Below are positions 8,546 to 16,438 of a stretch of 64,000 nt of DNA, piece after piece. Source of the stretch: an uncultured Alistipes sp. Its GTDB lineage: Bacteria > Bacteroidota > Bacteroidia > Bacteroidales > Rikenellaceae. The position numbers were made by a program, and so were the translations under genes. Position 1 is the stretch's first letter. Every line of letters begins with the position of its first letter. Where the stretch lies: contig CALUNE010000001.1 of NCBI GenBank assembly GCA_944321945.1, positions 62,001 to 126,000 on the forward strand. The letters run 5' to 3'. The notes beneath the pieces are model-generated. The model did not search any database, was not told the DNA's origin, and saw nothing but the letters and a program-made list of their open reading frames with translations.

Positions 8546-10396
8546 ATGAATGACCAATCGATCCTCAGACCGGGGCGGGCGCTCGCTGCTCTGCTCGCAT
8601 CGGCTCTTCTGCTGACCACACTCCCGGGCCGGGCCCAGTGGAAACCGGCCGGCGACCGCATCCGCACTTCGTGGAGCGAACAACTCGATCCGAACCAACC
8701 GCTGCCCGAATATCCGCGTCCTCAACTGGTGCGCGCCGAGTGGCAGAATCTCAACGGACTGTGGAACTATGCCATCCTGCCGCTGGGCACGCAGCCGTCG
8801 GCCTGGGAGGGTGAGATTCTGGTTCCGTTTGCCGCCGAATCGTCGCTTTCGGGCGTTGGACGCCGCGTGGGCGCCGACCACGAACTGTGGTACGAACGGA
8901 CGTTCGCCGTCTCGCCGAAATGGTCCGGCAAACGGGTCCTGCTGCACTTCGGGGCCGTTGACTGGCGTGCCGACGTCTGGGTCAACGGCGTGAGCGTCGG
9001 ATCGCACAGCGGCGGCTTCACCCCCTTCGAATTCGACATCACCGAGGCCCTGAAGAAGGGCGACAATACGCTGCGTGTCCGCGTGTGGGATCCCACCGAC
9101 GACGGCCCGCAGCCGCGCGGCAAGCAGGTCAACCGTCCCGAGGGAATCTGGTATACGCCGGTGACGGGCATCTGGCAGACCGTCTGGCTCGAGGCCGTGC
9201 CGCAGCAGTACGTCCGCAGCCTGAAGACGACGCCCGATCTCGACCGGAGCTGCTTCCGCGTTGAGGCCGACCTCTGCGGGGCGCAGCCCGGCGACCGCAT
9301 CCGTGTACGGCTGCTCGACGGCGAGACGTGTGTCGCCCGGGCCGAGGCGATGGCCGGTGCCGCAGCCGAACTCTACGTGGCCGAACCCAAACTCTGGAGC
9401 CCCGATACGCCGCACCTCTACGACCTGGAGGTCGCGCTCGTCCGCAACGGACGCACGCTCGACGAAGTGGCCGGCTATGCGGCCATGCGCAAGTTCTCGA
9501 TCGGCCGCGACCGGGCCGGCATCATGCGCCTGCAGCTCAACAACCGCCCGCTGTTCCAGTACGGGCCGCTCGATCAGGGCTGGTGGCCCGACGGTCTCTA
9601 CACCGCGCCGTCGGACGAGGCGCTGGCCTTCGATGTGGTGAAGACCAAGGAGCTGGGCTACAACATGATCCGCAAACATATCAAGGTCGAACCGGCCCGC
9701 TGGTACTGGCACTGCGACCGCCTGGGCATGATCGTCTGGCAGGACATGCCGAGCGGCGATCAGGCCGACCGCATGCCCCAGTGGCAGAGCCGCAACTACT
9801 TCACCGGCGAGGAGAAGCACCGCTCGCCCCTCTCGGAGCAGTACTACCGCAAGGAGTGGCGTGAGATCATCGACTGCCTCTACAACTTCCCGTCGATCGG
9901 CGTATGGGTCCCCTTCAACGAGGCGTGGGGTCAGTTCAAGACCGTGGAGATCGCCGAGTGGACCAAGGCTTATGACCCGACGCGTCTGGTCAACCCGGCC
10001 AGCGGCGGCAACCACTATCTGACGGGCGATCTGCTCGACCTGCACCACTATCCCGCCCCGGAACTCTACCTCTACGACCACAACCGGGCGACGGTGCTGG
10101 GCGAATACGGCGGCATCGGACTGGTGCTGAAGGATCATCTCTGGGAGCCCGACCGCAACTGGGGTTACGTGCGCTTCGATTCGCCGAAGGCCGTCACCGA
10201 CGAGTACGAACGCTATGCCGAGATGCTCGAGCGGCTGATTCCGAACGGTTTTTCGGCGGCCGTCTACACGCAGACCACCGACGTCGAGACCGAGGTCAAC
10301 GGACTGATGACCTACGACCGCAAGGTGATGAAGGTCGAGCCCGAGCGTCTGCGCGAGATCAACGGCCGGATCTGCCATTCGCTCGACGAAGAATAG
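8546..10396 (+). CDS. Glycoside hydrolase family 2, secreted
   Basis: This is a 616-residue retaining beta-glycosidase of the beta-galactosidase/glucuronidase/mannosidase family. It starts with a signal peptide (LAALLASALLLTTLPGRAQ). A GH2 sugar-binding beta-sandwich follows (LNGLWNYAILP, RADVWVNGVSVGSHSGGF, residues ~70-190), then an Ig-like domain and a TIM barrel. The acid/base is Glu459 in VPFNEAWGQ and the nucleophile Glu520 in LGEYGGIG. I used ATG 8546 rather than the TTG 9 bp upstream. It is not next to a SusCD pair and has its own -7 box and terminator. The sugar specificity is not readable from sequence. Confidence 0.87.
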   Translation: MNDQSILRPGRALAALLASALLLTTLPGRAQWKPAGDRIRTSWSEQLDPNQPLPEYPRPQLVRAEWQNLNGLWNYAILPLGTQPSAWEGEILVPFAAESSLSGVGRRVGADHELWYERTFAVSPKWSGKRVLLHFGAVDWRADVWVNGVSVGSHSGGFTPFEFDITEALKKGDNTLRVRVWDPTDDGPQPRGKQVNRPEGIWYTPVTGIWQTVWLEAVPQQYVRSLKTTPDLDRSCFRVEADLCGAQPGDRIRVRLLDGETCVARAEAMAGAAAELYVAEPKLWSPDTPHLYDLEVALVRNGRTLDEVAGYAAMRKFSIGRDRAGIMRLQLNNRPLFQYGPLDQGWWPDGLYTAPSDEALAFDVVKTKELGYNMIRKHIKVEPARWYWHCDRLGMIVWQDMPSGDQADRMPQWQSRNYFTGEEKHRSPLSEQYYRKEWREIIDCLYNFPSIGVWVPFNEAWGQFKTVEIAEWTKAYDPTRLVNPASGGNHYLTGDLLDLHHYPAPELYLYDHNRATVLGEYGGIGLVLKDHLWEPDRNWGYVRFDSPKAVTDEYERYAEMLERLIPNGFSAAVYTQTTDVETEVNGLMTYDRKVMKVEPERLREINGRICHSLDEE

Positions 10397-10467
10397 TCCG
10401 TCCGGCAACTTGTACGGAGAGACACGACGCAACGCAACACCTCATTCACACTCATCCTTCGGGATGA

Positions 10468-10498
10468 ACGGCTCGGAGCACGGCTCCGGGCCGTTTTT
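10468..10498 (+). terminator. Intrinsic terminator after the GH2 gene
   Basis: An 11-bp stem with one G-T pair (10468-10478 with 10484-10494), loop CACGG, is followed by TTTTT. Confidence 0.9.
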
Positions 10499-10575
10499 GT
10501 TGGCGGCATGGAGGCTCCGGATCCCTTCGTGGGACGCTTTCGGACGCCCGGCAGGCCGCGGTTTTCAAGGACGGC

Positions 10576-10606
10576 TTTGACCGAACGTTTTTTTTGGCTA
10601 CTTTTG
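10576..10606 (+). promoter_or_regulatory. Promoter of the AmpG-like MFS gene
   Basis: TTTG at 10576-10579 and TACTTTTG at 10599-10606 are spaced by exactly 19 bp, 34 bp before the ATG. Confidence 0.85.
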
Positions 10607-10640
10607 CAGTCGAATCTACACGACCTGAGATCAAAACCTT

Positions 10641-11945
10641 ATGACTCGAAAAAACGTTTCACCGCTTGCGTGGGTCCCGACGGCCTACTTTGCAATGGGA
10701 CTGCCCTTCATCATGCTCAACCTGGTAGCCCCGATCATGTTCAACGACTTCGGCATCAGCGACGCCCAGGTGGCCTTCTGGACCTCGCTGCTGATTCTTC
10801 CGTGGTCGTTGAAGCCCTTCTGGAGCCCCCTGCTGGAGATGTACCGCACGAAGAAGTTCTTCGTCGTTGCGACGCAGCTGCTTTCGGGCGTTTCGCTGGC
10901 CCTGGTGGCCATGGCGCTGCCGCTTCCGAACTTTTTCCCCTATGTGGTGGCGGTCATGGCGATTCTGGCCTTCAGCGGCTCGACCCATGACATCGCCCTC
11001 GACGGCCTCTATATCCACGAACTCACCCCGACGCAGCAGGCCCAGTACATCGGCTGGCAGGGCGCCTTCTACAACATCGCCAAGGTGACGGCCATGGGCG
11101 GACTGGTCTATCTGGCCGGGACGCTCGAGGAGCATGTCGGCGTGCTTTATGCCTGGATGATCATCATGGCGGCGAGCGGGCTGCTGCTCGTCGTGCTGGG
11201 GCTCTACCACCTGCGGGTGCTGCCTTCGGGCGGTGCCGCCACGGTCCAGGCCGCCCACGACCTGCGCGGCACGATGCGCGAGACATGGGAGGTCTTCCGC
11301 CTCTTCTTCCGCAAGCGCTACATCTGGATCTACATCGCGCTGATCGTCTTCTACCGCTTCGCCGAGGGTCTGGTCATCAAGATCGTGCCGCTGTTCCTCA
11401 AATCGCCCCTTGCCGATCAGGGGCTGGCCCTGACCAAGAGCCAGATCGGGCTCTACTACGGTACGTTCGGTGTGGCGGCCTTCGTCATCGGATCGATTCT
11501 GGGCGGCTACTTCATCTCGTGGCGCGGCCTTCGGAAGGCACTCTTCCCGCTGTGCTGCATCTTCAACGTGCCGTTTGCGGTCTATGCGCTGCTGGCGTGG
11601 CTTCAGCCGACCAATCCGGTGCTGGTCTGCGCAGCGATCGTCTTCGAGTACTTCAGCTACGGTTTCGGATTCGTCGGGCTGACGCTCTTCATCATGCAGC
11701 AGGTGGCTCCCGGCAAGCATCAGATGGCCCACTACGCCTTCGGATCGGCACTGGCAAATCTGGGCGTGATGCTCCCGGGCATGATCAGCGGTGTCATCAG
11801 CGATGCGGTCGGTTATCGGGCCTTCTTCCTGTGGTCGCTGCTGGCGACGATTCCGGCCTTCATCCTGACATGGGTGGTTCCCTTCTCGCACGATCCCGAA
11901 AAGGAGGCACAGGAGGCTGCGGCCGGTGATGCGACGGCCGAATAG
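10641..11945 (+). CDS. MFS transporter, AmpG/PAT-like
   Basis: This 434-residue protein has about twelve hydrophobic segments in two sets of six, separated by a polar loop (residues ~195-225). The start YFAMGLPFIMLNLVAPIMFNDFGI and the central STHDIALDGLY (~112) with TPTQQAQYIGWQGAFYN are typical of the AmpG/peptide-acetyl-CoA transporter branch of the major facilitator superfamily, whose members import muropeptides or other amphiphilic solutes. Its own promoter and the terminator upstream show it is transcribed separately from the GH2. Substrate unproven; cell-wall or glycan-derived sugars are plausible. Confidence 0.75.
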   Translation: MTRKNVSPLAWVPTAYFAMGLPFIMLNLVAPIMFNDFGISDAQVAFWTSLLILPWSLKPFWSPLLEMYRTKKFFVVATQLLSGVSLALVAMALPLPNFFPYVVAVMAILAFSGSTHDIALDGLYIHELTPTQQAQYIGWQGAFYNIAKVTAMGGLVYLAGTLEEHVGVLYAWMIIMAASGLLLVVLGLYHLRVLPSGGAATVQAAHDLRGTMRETWEVFRLFFRKRYIWIYIALIVFYRFAEGLVIKIVPLFLKSPLADQGLALTKSQIGLYYGTFGVAAFVIGSILGGYFISWRGLRKALFPLCCIFNVPFAVYALLAWLQPTNPVLVCAAIVFEYFSYGFGFVGLTLFIMQQVAPGKHQMAHYAFGSALANLGVMLPGMISGVISDAVGYRAFFLWSLLATIPAFILTWVVPFSHDPEKEAQEAAAGDATAE

Positions 11946-11956
11946 GCGGGGCGCCG

Positions 11957-12071
11957 TCGAACAGGTTGCGGGCCGGTTGCGGCGATAGAACCGGCCGGGA
12001 GGTCGTTGACCAAGTTTCGAACAGATTGCGGCGGTCGAACCGGCCGGAAACCGGCAGCTGAACAGATTGCT
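11957..12071. repeat. Degenerate short direct repeats
   Basis: GAACAG(G/A)TTGC occurs at 11959-11969, 12019-12029 and 12060-12070, and GAACCGGCCGG at 11988-11998 and 12037-12047. The first two units are 60 bp apart. The gap between the MFS gene and the PUL1 terminator shows no credible gene. Confidence 0.55.
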
Positions 12072-12143
12072 GAATAAACCGCCGAACAGGCGCTGCTGGC
12101 GCATCGGACGAAGGCCGTCGAGCCCGTCCGACACCGATACAAA

Positions 12144-12172
12144 AACGGCCCGGGGAATCACCCCGGGCCGTT
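12144..12172 (-). terminator. Terminator at the 3' end of PUL1
   Basis: A perfect 12-bp GC-rich stem (12144-12155 with 12161-12172) with loop AATCA is followed on the minus strand by TTTTTG. It lies just past the last gene of the minus-strand operon. Confidence 0.9.
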
Positions 12173-12194
12173 GCTGTTTGTATGGGCGCCGCCG

Positions 12195-14726
12195 CTATTG
12201 GTTGCGCCACTTGTCGAGCTTGCCCTCGAGCAGCTTGATGAAGTATCCGCCTACGACCGAGCGGGCCTGGAACCCGACCTGACGCGGCGTGTCGGTGTAG
12301 ACCCAGTCGGACATCGGCACGCGGTCCGTCGTCTCGTTCATGAAGCGGTAGATCGGGTCGATGAAGAGCTCGAACTCGCCCGGACGGTCCGACAGGGTGG
12401 CGGTCCACATGATCCAGTCGGTCTTCGTGTAGGTGCGGCGGTTGTCGAGCGGCAGACCGTAGGGATTCTGGATCGTCAGGTAGTAGTCGAGTTCGGTGCG
12501 GGCGATCGAGGGATCGAAGATCTCCAGTCCGAGGAGCTTGTCCCAGACGAGGTTGTACTTCTGGCTCCACGTGCCGGGCTTGTCGAACGTCAGCCGGTAG
12601 TGGTCGCCGTCGGCCGCCATCTCCTTCCACTTGGCCGCCATTTCGCGGGCCGAGGCGTAGGCCTTTTCGGCCTCTTCGGGCATCGAGAGCATCTCGGCCA
12701 GCATGCCGTAGGAGGCGATGCCCATGATGGCCTTGATCGAGAGGTTGGCGTTGTGGGCGAAGTGTCCGGCGAAGTCGTCCGTGCAGAGCTGGTTTTCGGG
12801 ATCGAGACCGTACTCGAGCAGATAGTCCTTCCACGTGGTCAGCACCTCCCAGTGCTTCTTCGCATAGTCGGCATTTCCCTCGACGGAGGCCAGTGCGGCC
12901 GTCAGGATGAGCATGTTGCCGCTCTCCTCGACGGGCATGTCGCCGCCATAGGTCTGGCCGTTGGCCATGGGATAGGTGCCCACGTCATGAGCCGCAAAGG
13001 GTTTGGTCCAGCGGCCGCTTTCGCTGTAATAGAAGATGTGGTTGAGCATGCCCTTCACCAGCTCGGGGTTGTAGAGCAGGAAGAGCGGAGCCGACGGATA
13101 GGTGATGTCGACCGTACCGATCGAGCCGTTCGAGAAGTTCTCCTTCGAGAACCAGAGCAGTTCGCCGTCGGGAGATTCGACGAGCTTGTGGGCCGCGATC
13201 GACTGCCGGTAGGCCAGCGCGCAGAGTTCGGCATACTTCCGGCCGCCGGCCTCTTCGGTGGCCTGCATCAGCTGGCGGTCGAACTCCTCGCAACGCTTGA
13301 GCGTCGGGTTGTAGTTGTCGGCTGCGGACTTCAGTTCGCGGGTGATCGAGTTCTGGCCCGTGCGGTTCCAGTAGGGGCGGAGATTCTGGCCGAAGTACTG
13401 GATCGAGTAGATGTCGTCGTAGCCGAGCATCACGTAGTCGCAGACGGTCTTGTCGCCCACCTTGCCCAGATCGTTCGCATAGGCCAGAGCGACGGGCTCC
13501 TTGAGCATGTTGTCGGTGCGGATCGAGGGTTGGCCCTGCGGGAGGGTTCCCGTTGCGGTGAAGGCATCCTTCGTGTCGTAGTAACCGGCCAGAGCCAGTT
13601 GACCCTTGCCGGCGGGGGTTGCCAGGTAGAAGTAGCCCCAGTCGATGCGGACGTTGTCGCCCTTCTTGCCGAGGATCTTCTGGTCGACGGTTCCCGTGCG
13701 GAGGAACTCGACGCCGTCGCTGCTGCCGGCCTCGGAGACGACGGCCTGACTCAGATCGTCGACGGCCAGCTGCGGTGTGGCCTCGAGGTAGAGCTGCACG
13801 TCGTGACGGGCTCCGTCGACCGCGCGCACCTGCCACGTGAGGTAGTTCACCGGACGCGACAACAGGGCCAGATCGTCCATCAGCAGCGGAGCCGTGAAGA
13901 TGGCCTCGACCTCGACGCCCCCGCACAGGAACGTGTAGACGGTGCGCGTGGGGAGGACGCTGACGGACTTCTGCTCGGCTGCCAGTCCGAACTCTTCGCG
14001 CGGAATCCGGCGGAAGAGTCCGAAGTCGACGTAGGCGCCGCCGACCGTGTTGTGGCAGTGGGCGGCGATGGTCACCTTGCCGGCCTTGAGTGTGGCGGTG
14101 GCATCGGCCGGCAGCGGCTTGCGGATGTAGCTCTCCCACGTGTTGCCCGTGTCGGCCACCTGGATGCCGTTGACGTAGAGCTCGAAGACGTCGTCATGCG
14201 AGTATTCGAGGATGAGATCCTCGGCCGAGAGGTCGCGGTCGATCTCGAAGGTGCGGCGCACCCAGATGTCGCGGCCGTCGCCCTGCCAGTCGGTTCCGAT
14301 CCGCGGCATTTCGGGCGATCCGAAGGCGCCGGGGCCCGTCTGCCACGAGGCGTCGTCGTAGTCGGGGGCGGTCCAGTCGCCGGCGGGCTTGCGGTCCATG
14401 ACGTAGCGGGCCGTCCAGGGCTCGAGAGCGATGGTCGGGAGGATGGTTTCGAGTTCGGGGTTCTCCACACCGAGGATGCGGTAGGTGGTGCCGTCGACGC
14501 GTACGGCGCCGGTCAGCGGCTGTTCCGTGCCGGTCCAGTGGTGGGTAGCCGATTCGTTGAGCCGGTCGGAGCCCGACCATACCGAGAAGTAGGGGTCGAC
14601 GGTCACCAGCGGCACGGCAGGCGGTCGGATGCCGGTCGTGAGCGAGGTGTCGGTGCTTTCGATCGACGTGCCGCAGGCGGCCAGGGCGGCCGGGACGGCG
14701 CTGAGAAGAAGTTTCGTGAGTTTCAT
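12195..14726 (-). CDS. DUF4965/DUF5127/DUF1793 lipoprotein (glutaminase A-like, glycosidase-like fold)
   Basis: The 843-residue protein begins with a lipoprotein signal (LLLSAVPAALAACG). It continues with PPAVPLVTVDPYFSVWSGSDRL, the N-terminal domain of the DUF4964/5127/4965/1793 family, and ends with a helical toroid region (AIMGIASYGMLAEML, TLSDRPGEFELFIDPIYRF). Fungal relatives are called glutaminase A, but in Bacteroidota PULs the family is more likely carbohydrate-active; the function is not established. I used the ATG at 14726, which places the signal peptide at the start. It lies 5 bp downstream of the sulfatase and is the last gene of the PUL1 operon. Confidence 0.8.
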   Translation of the reverse strand: MKLTKLLLSAVPAALAACGTSIESTDTSLTTGIRPPAVPLVTVDPYFSVWSGSDRLNESATHHWTGTEQPLTGAVRVDGTTYRILGVENPELETILPTIALEPWTARYVMDRKPAGDWTAPDYDDASWQTGPGAFGSPEMPRIGTDWQGDGRDIWVRRTFEIDRDLSAEDLILEYSHDDVFELYVNGIQVADTGNTWESYIRKPLPADATATLKAGKVTIAAHCHNTVGGAYVDFGLFRRIPREEFGLAAEQKSVSVLPTRTVYTFLCGGVEVEAIFTAPLLMDDLALLSRPVNYLTWQVRAVDGARHDVQLYLEATPQLAVDDLSQAVVSEAGSSDGVEFLRTGTVDQKILGKKGDNVRIDWGYFYLATPAGKGQLALAGYYDTKDAFTATGTLPQGQPSIRTDNMLKEPVALAYANDLGKVGDKTVCDYVMLGYDDIYSIQYFGQNLRPYWNRTGQNSITRELKSAADNYNPTLKRCEEFDRQLMQATEEAGGRKYAELCALAYRQSIAAHKLVESPDGELLWFSKENFSNGSIGTVDITYPSAPLFLLYNPELVKGMLNHIFYYSESGRWTKPFAAHDVGTYPMANGQTYGGDMPVEESGNMLILTAALASVEGNADYAKKHWEVLTTWKDYLLEYGLDPENQLCTDDFAGHFAHNANLSIKAIMGIASYGMLAEMLSMPEEAEKAYASAREMAAKWKEMAADGDHYRLTFDKPGTWSQKYNLVWDKLLGLEIFDPSIARTELDYYLTIQNPYGLPLDNRRTYTKTDWIMWTATLSDRPGEFELFIDPIYRFMNETTDRVPMSDWVYTDTPRQVGFQARSVVGGYFIKLLEGKLDKWRNQ

Positions 14727-14731
14727 ATCCG

Positions 14732-16429
14732 TTATTTGGTTTGAGTTTTTGCTTGTCCGGGGTAGGGTTCGACCATGCAGCGCCGGGCCCAGGCCTCGTA
14801 GGCGGCGACCAGTTCGGCGAGCTTGTCGGGGTATTCGGCCGCGAGGTTGTGGCGCTCGCTGCGGTCGCGGTTCAGGTCGTAGAGCTCCCACGGTGCGCGT
14901 TCGCCGGGGCGGACGATCTTCCAGCCGTCGGCCGAAAGGTAGGCGCGCTCGTTGAAGTGTTCGAAGCCGATCCCTTCGCGATGCCCCTTGCGATGCCCCT
15001 CGCGCAGCACGGGAACCAGGCTCAGCCCCTCCATCGGGATGATTTCATGCCCCTTGTAGCGTTCGGGATAGGTGGCTCCGGCCAGTTCGACACACGTGGC
15101 CATGATGTCCATGACGTGGCCCGCTTCCGTCGTGATCGTCCCCTTCAGACGGCGGTCCATGCCCTTCGGCCAGAAGGCGATCATCGGCGTGCAGACGCCG
15201 CCCTCGTACGATTTGGCCTTCCAGTAGCGGAACGGCGTGTTGGCGACGTTGGCCCACTTCGCACCCAGCGAGGCGTAGGTCGTCTCGGGACCCGGGAGCA
15301 CCTCCTTCTGCCGCGGATAGACCATCTCGCGGCCGTCGCGCGTACGGTCCGGGCGGTCGTTCTCGCCCGGCGAATAGTTCTGGCAGACCTCGCTGCTGCA
15401 GCCGTTGTCCGAGAGGAAGAGGATCAGCGTATTGTCGAGCTGGCGGGTCTCCTCGAGGGCCCGGATCACCTGGCCGATGCCCTGATCCATGCGGTCGACC
15501 ATCGCCGCATGGACGGCCATGGCCCGTGCATCCCACTCGGCCGTGGGGTTCTCCTCCCAGCTATCGTCGAACTGGCGCTCGGAGAGGAAATCCTCCGCCT
15601 GGCCGAAGAGTTCCATCTGCTGCTGGCGTTCGTAACGCTGCTGGCGGATCTGCTCCCAGCCGACGGTGTAGGTATCCTTGTACTTTTCGATGTCCTCGGG
15701 CAGGGCGTGCAGCGGCCAGTGGGGCGCCGTGTAGGCCAGGTACATGAAGAACGGACGGTCGGACCGGGCATGCAGGCGGATCTCCTGCTCGGCGCGGTCC
15801 GAGAGGGCCTGGGTGATGTAGTAGCCTTCGGGCACCTCGCGGACGGGTACCTCACCCTCCACCAGGCTGAACGGATCGAAGTAGTCCACCACGCCGTAGA
15901 TCGTGCCGTAGTGGGTGTCGAAGCCCCGGTTGACGGGGTAGTTGCACAGGTCGGAGAAGGTCTCGTGGAAGACGCGGTGGTTCAGCCAGTCGCGCTGATC
16001 CTGCCGCAGCGGGGTCTCGGCGACGTGCCACTTGCCGACCATCGAGGTGGTGTAGCCCGCCTCGCGGAGTACCTCGGCGATGGTCACGGCATTGCGCGAG
16101 AGCGTGCCGCGATAACCGGGCAGTCCGTCGTCGAAGGTCATGCGACCGATGCCGGCCTGATGCGGGTAGAGCCCCGTGAGCAGCGAGGCGCGGGTCGGGC
16201 AACTGCGGCTCGTGTTGTAGAAGCGGGTGAAGCGGAGCCCCTGGCTGGCCAGACGGTCCAGATTCGGCGTCTGGATCTCGCCACCGTAGCATCCGAGGTC
16301 CGAATAGCCCAGGTCGTCGCAGAGGATCACCAGGATGTTCGGGCGCTTGTCGGCCGGACGTTTGGCGTCGGCCGGAGCCGCGGCGGCGGTCAGCAGGGCC
16401 GCCGGGATCATGATTCGTTTCAGTTCCAT
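14732..16429 (-). CDS. Sulfatase, Ser-type (S1 family), exported
   Basis: This 565-residue formylglycine-dependent sulfatase removes sulfate esters from glycans. A signal peptide (residues ~1-22) precedes the metal-binding NILVILCDDLGYSD (D38/D39). The modification motif is S76-C-P-T-R-ASLLTG, that is S-x-P-x-R, so the residue converted to formylglycine is serine and an anaerobic sulfatase-maturing enzyme (anSME) is needed; none is encoded in this window. FLSDNGCSSE (~335) supplies further metal ligands. The stop is 5 bp from the next start, and GH97 lies 9 bp upstream, so all three are co-transcribed. Sulfate position specificity is unknown. Confidence 0.9.
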   Translation of the reverse strand: MELKRIMIPAALLTAAAAPADAKRPADKRPNILVILCDDLGYSDLGCYGGEIQTPNLDRLASQGLRFTRFYNTSRSCPTRASLLTGLYPHQAGIGRMTFDDGLPGYRGTLSRNAVTIAEVLREAGYTTSMVGKWHVAETPLRQDQRDWLNHRVFHETFSDLCNYPVNRGFDTHYGTIYGVVDYFDPFSLVEGEVPVREVPEGYYITQALSDRAEQEIRLHARSDRPFFMYLAYTAPHWPLHALPEDIEKYKDTYTVGWEQIRQQRYERQQQMELFGQAEDFLSERQFDDSWEENPTAEWDARAMAVHAAMVDRMDQGIGQVIRALEETRQLDNTLILFLSDNGCSSEVCQNYSPGENDRPDRTRDGREMVYPRQKEVLPGPETTYASLGAKWANVANTPFRYWKAKSYEGGVCTPMIAFWPKGMDRRLKGTITTEAGHVMDIMATCVELAGATYPERYKGHEIIPMEGLSLVPVLREGHRKGHREGIGFEHFNERAYLSADGWKIVRPGERAPWELYDLNRDRSERHNLAAEYPDKLAELVAAYEAWARRCMVEPYPGQAKTQTK

Positions 16430-16438
16430 GGCCGGGGG

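Noticed and set aside
11946-12143. Small gene or RNA gene in the gap before the PUL1 terminator
   Set aside because: No frame shows coding character and there is no conserved RNA structure I recognise; only degenerate GC-rich repeats are visible.
14727-14891. N-terminal extension of the DUF4965 protein
   Set aside because: It would overlap the sulfatase gene and bury the lipoprotein signal peptide inside the protein.
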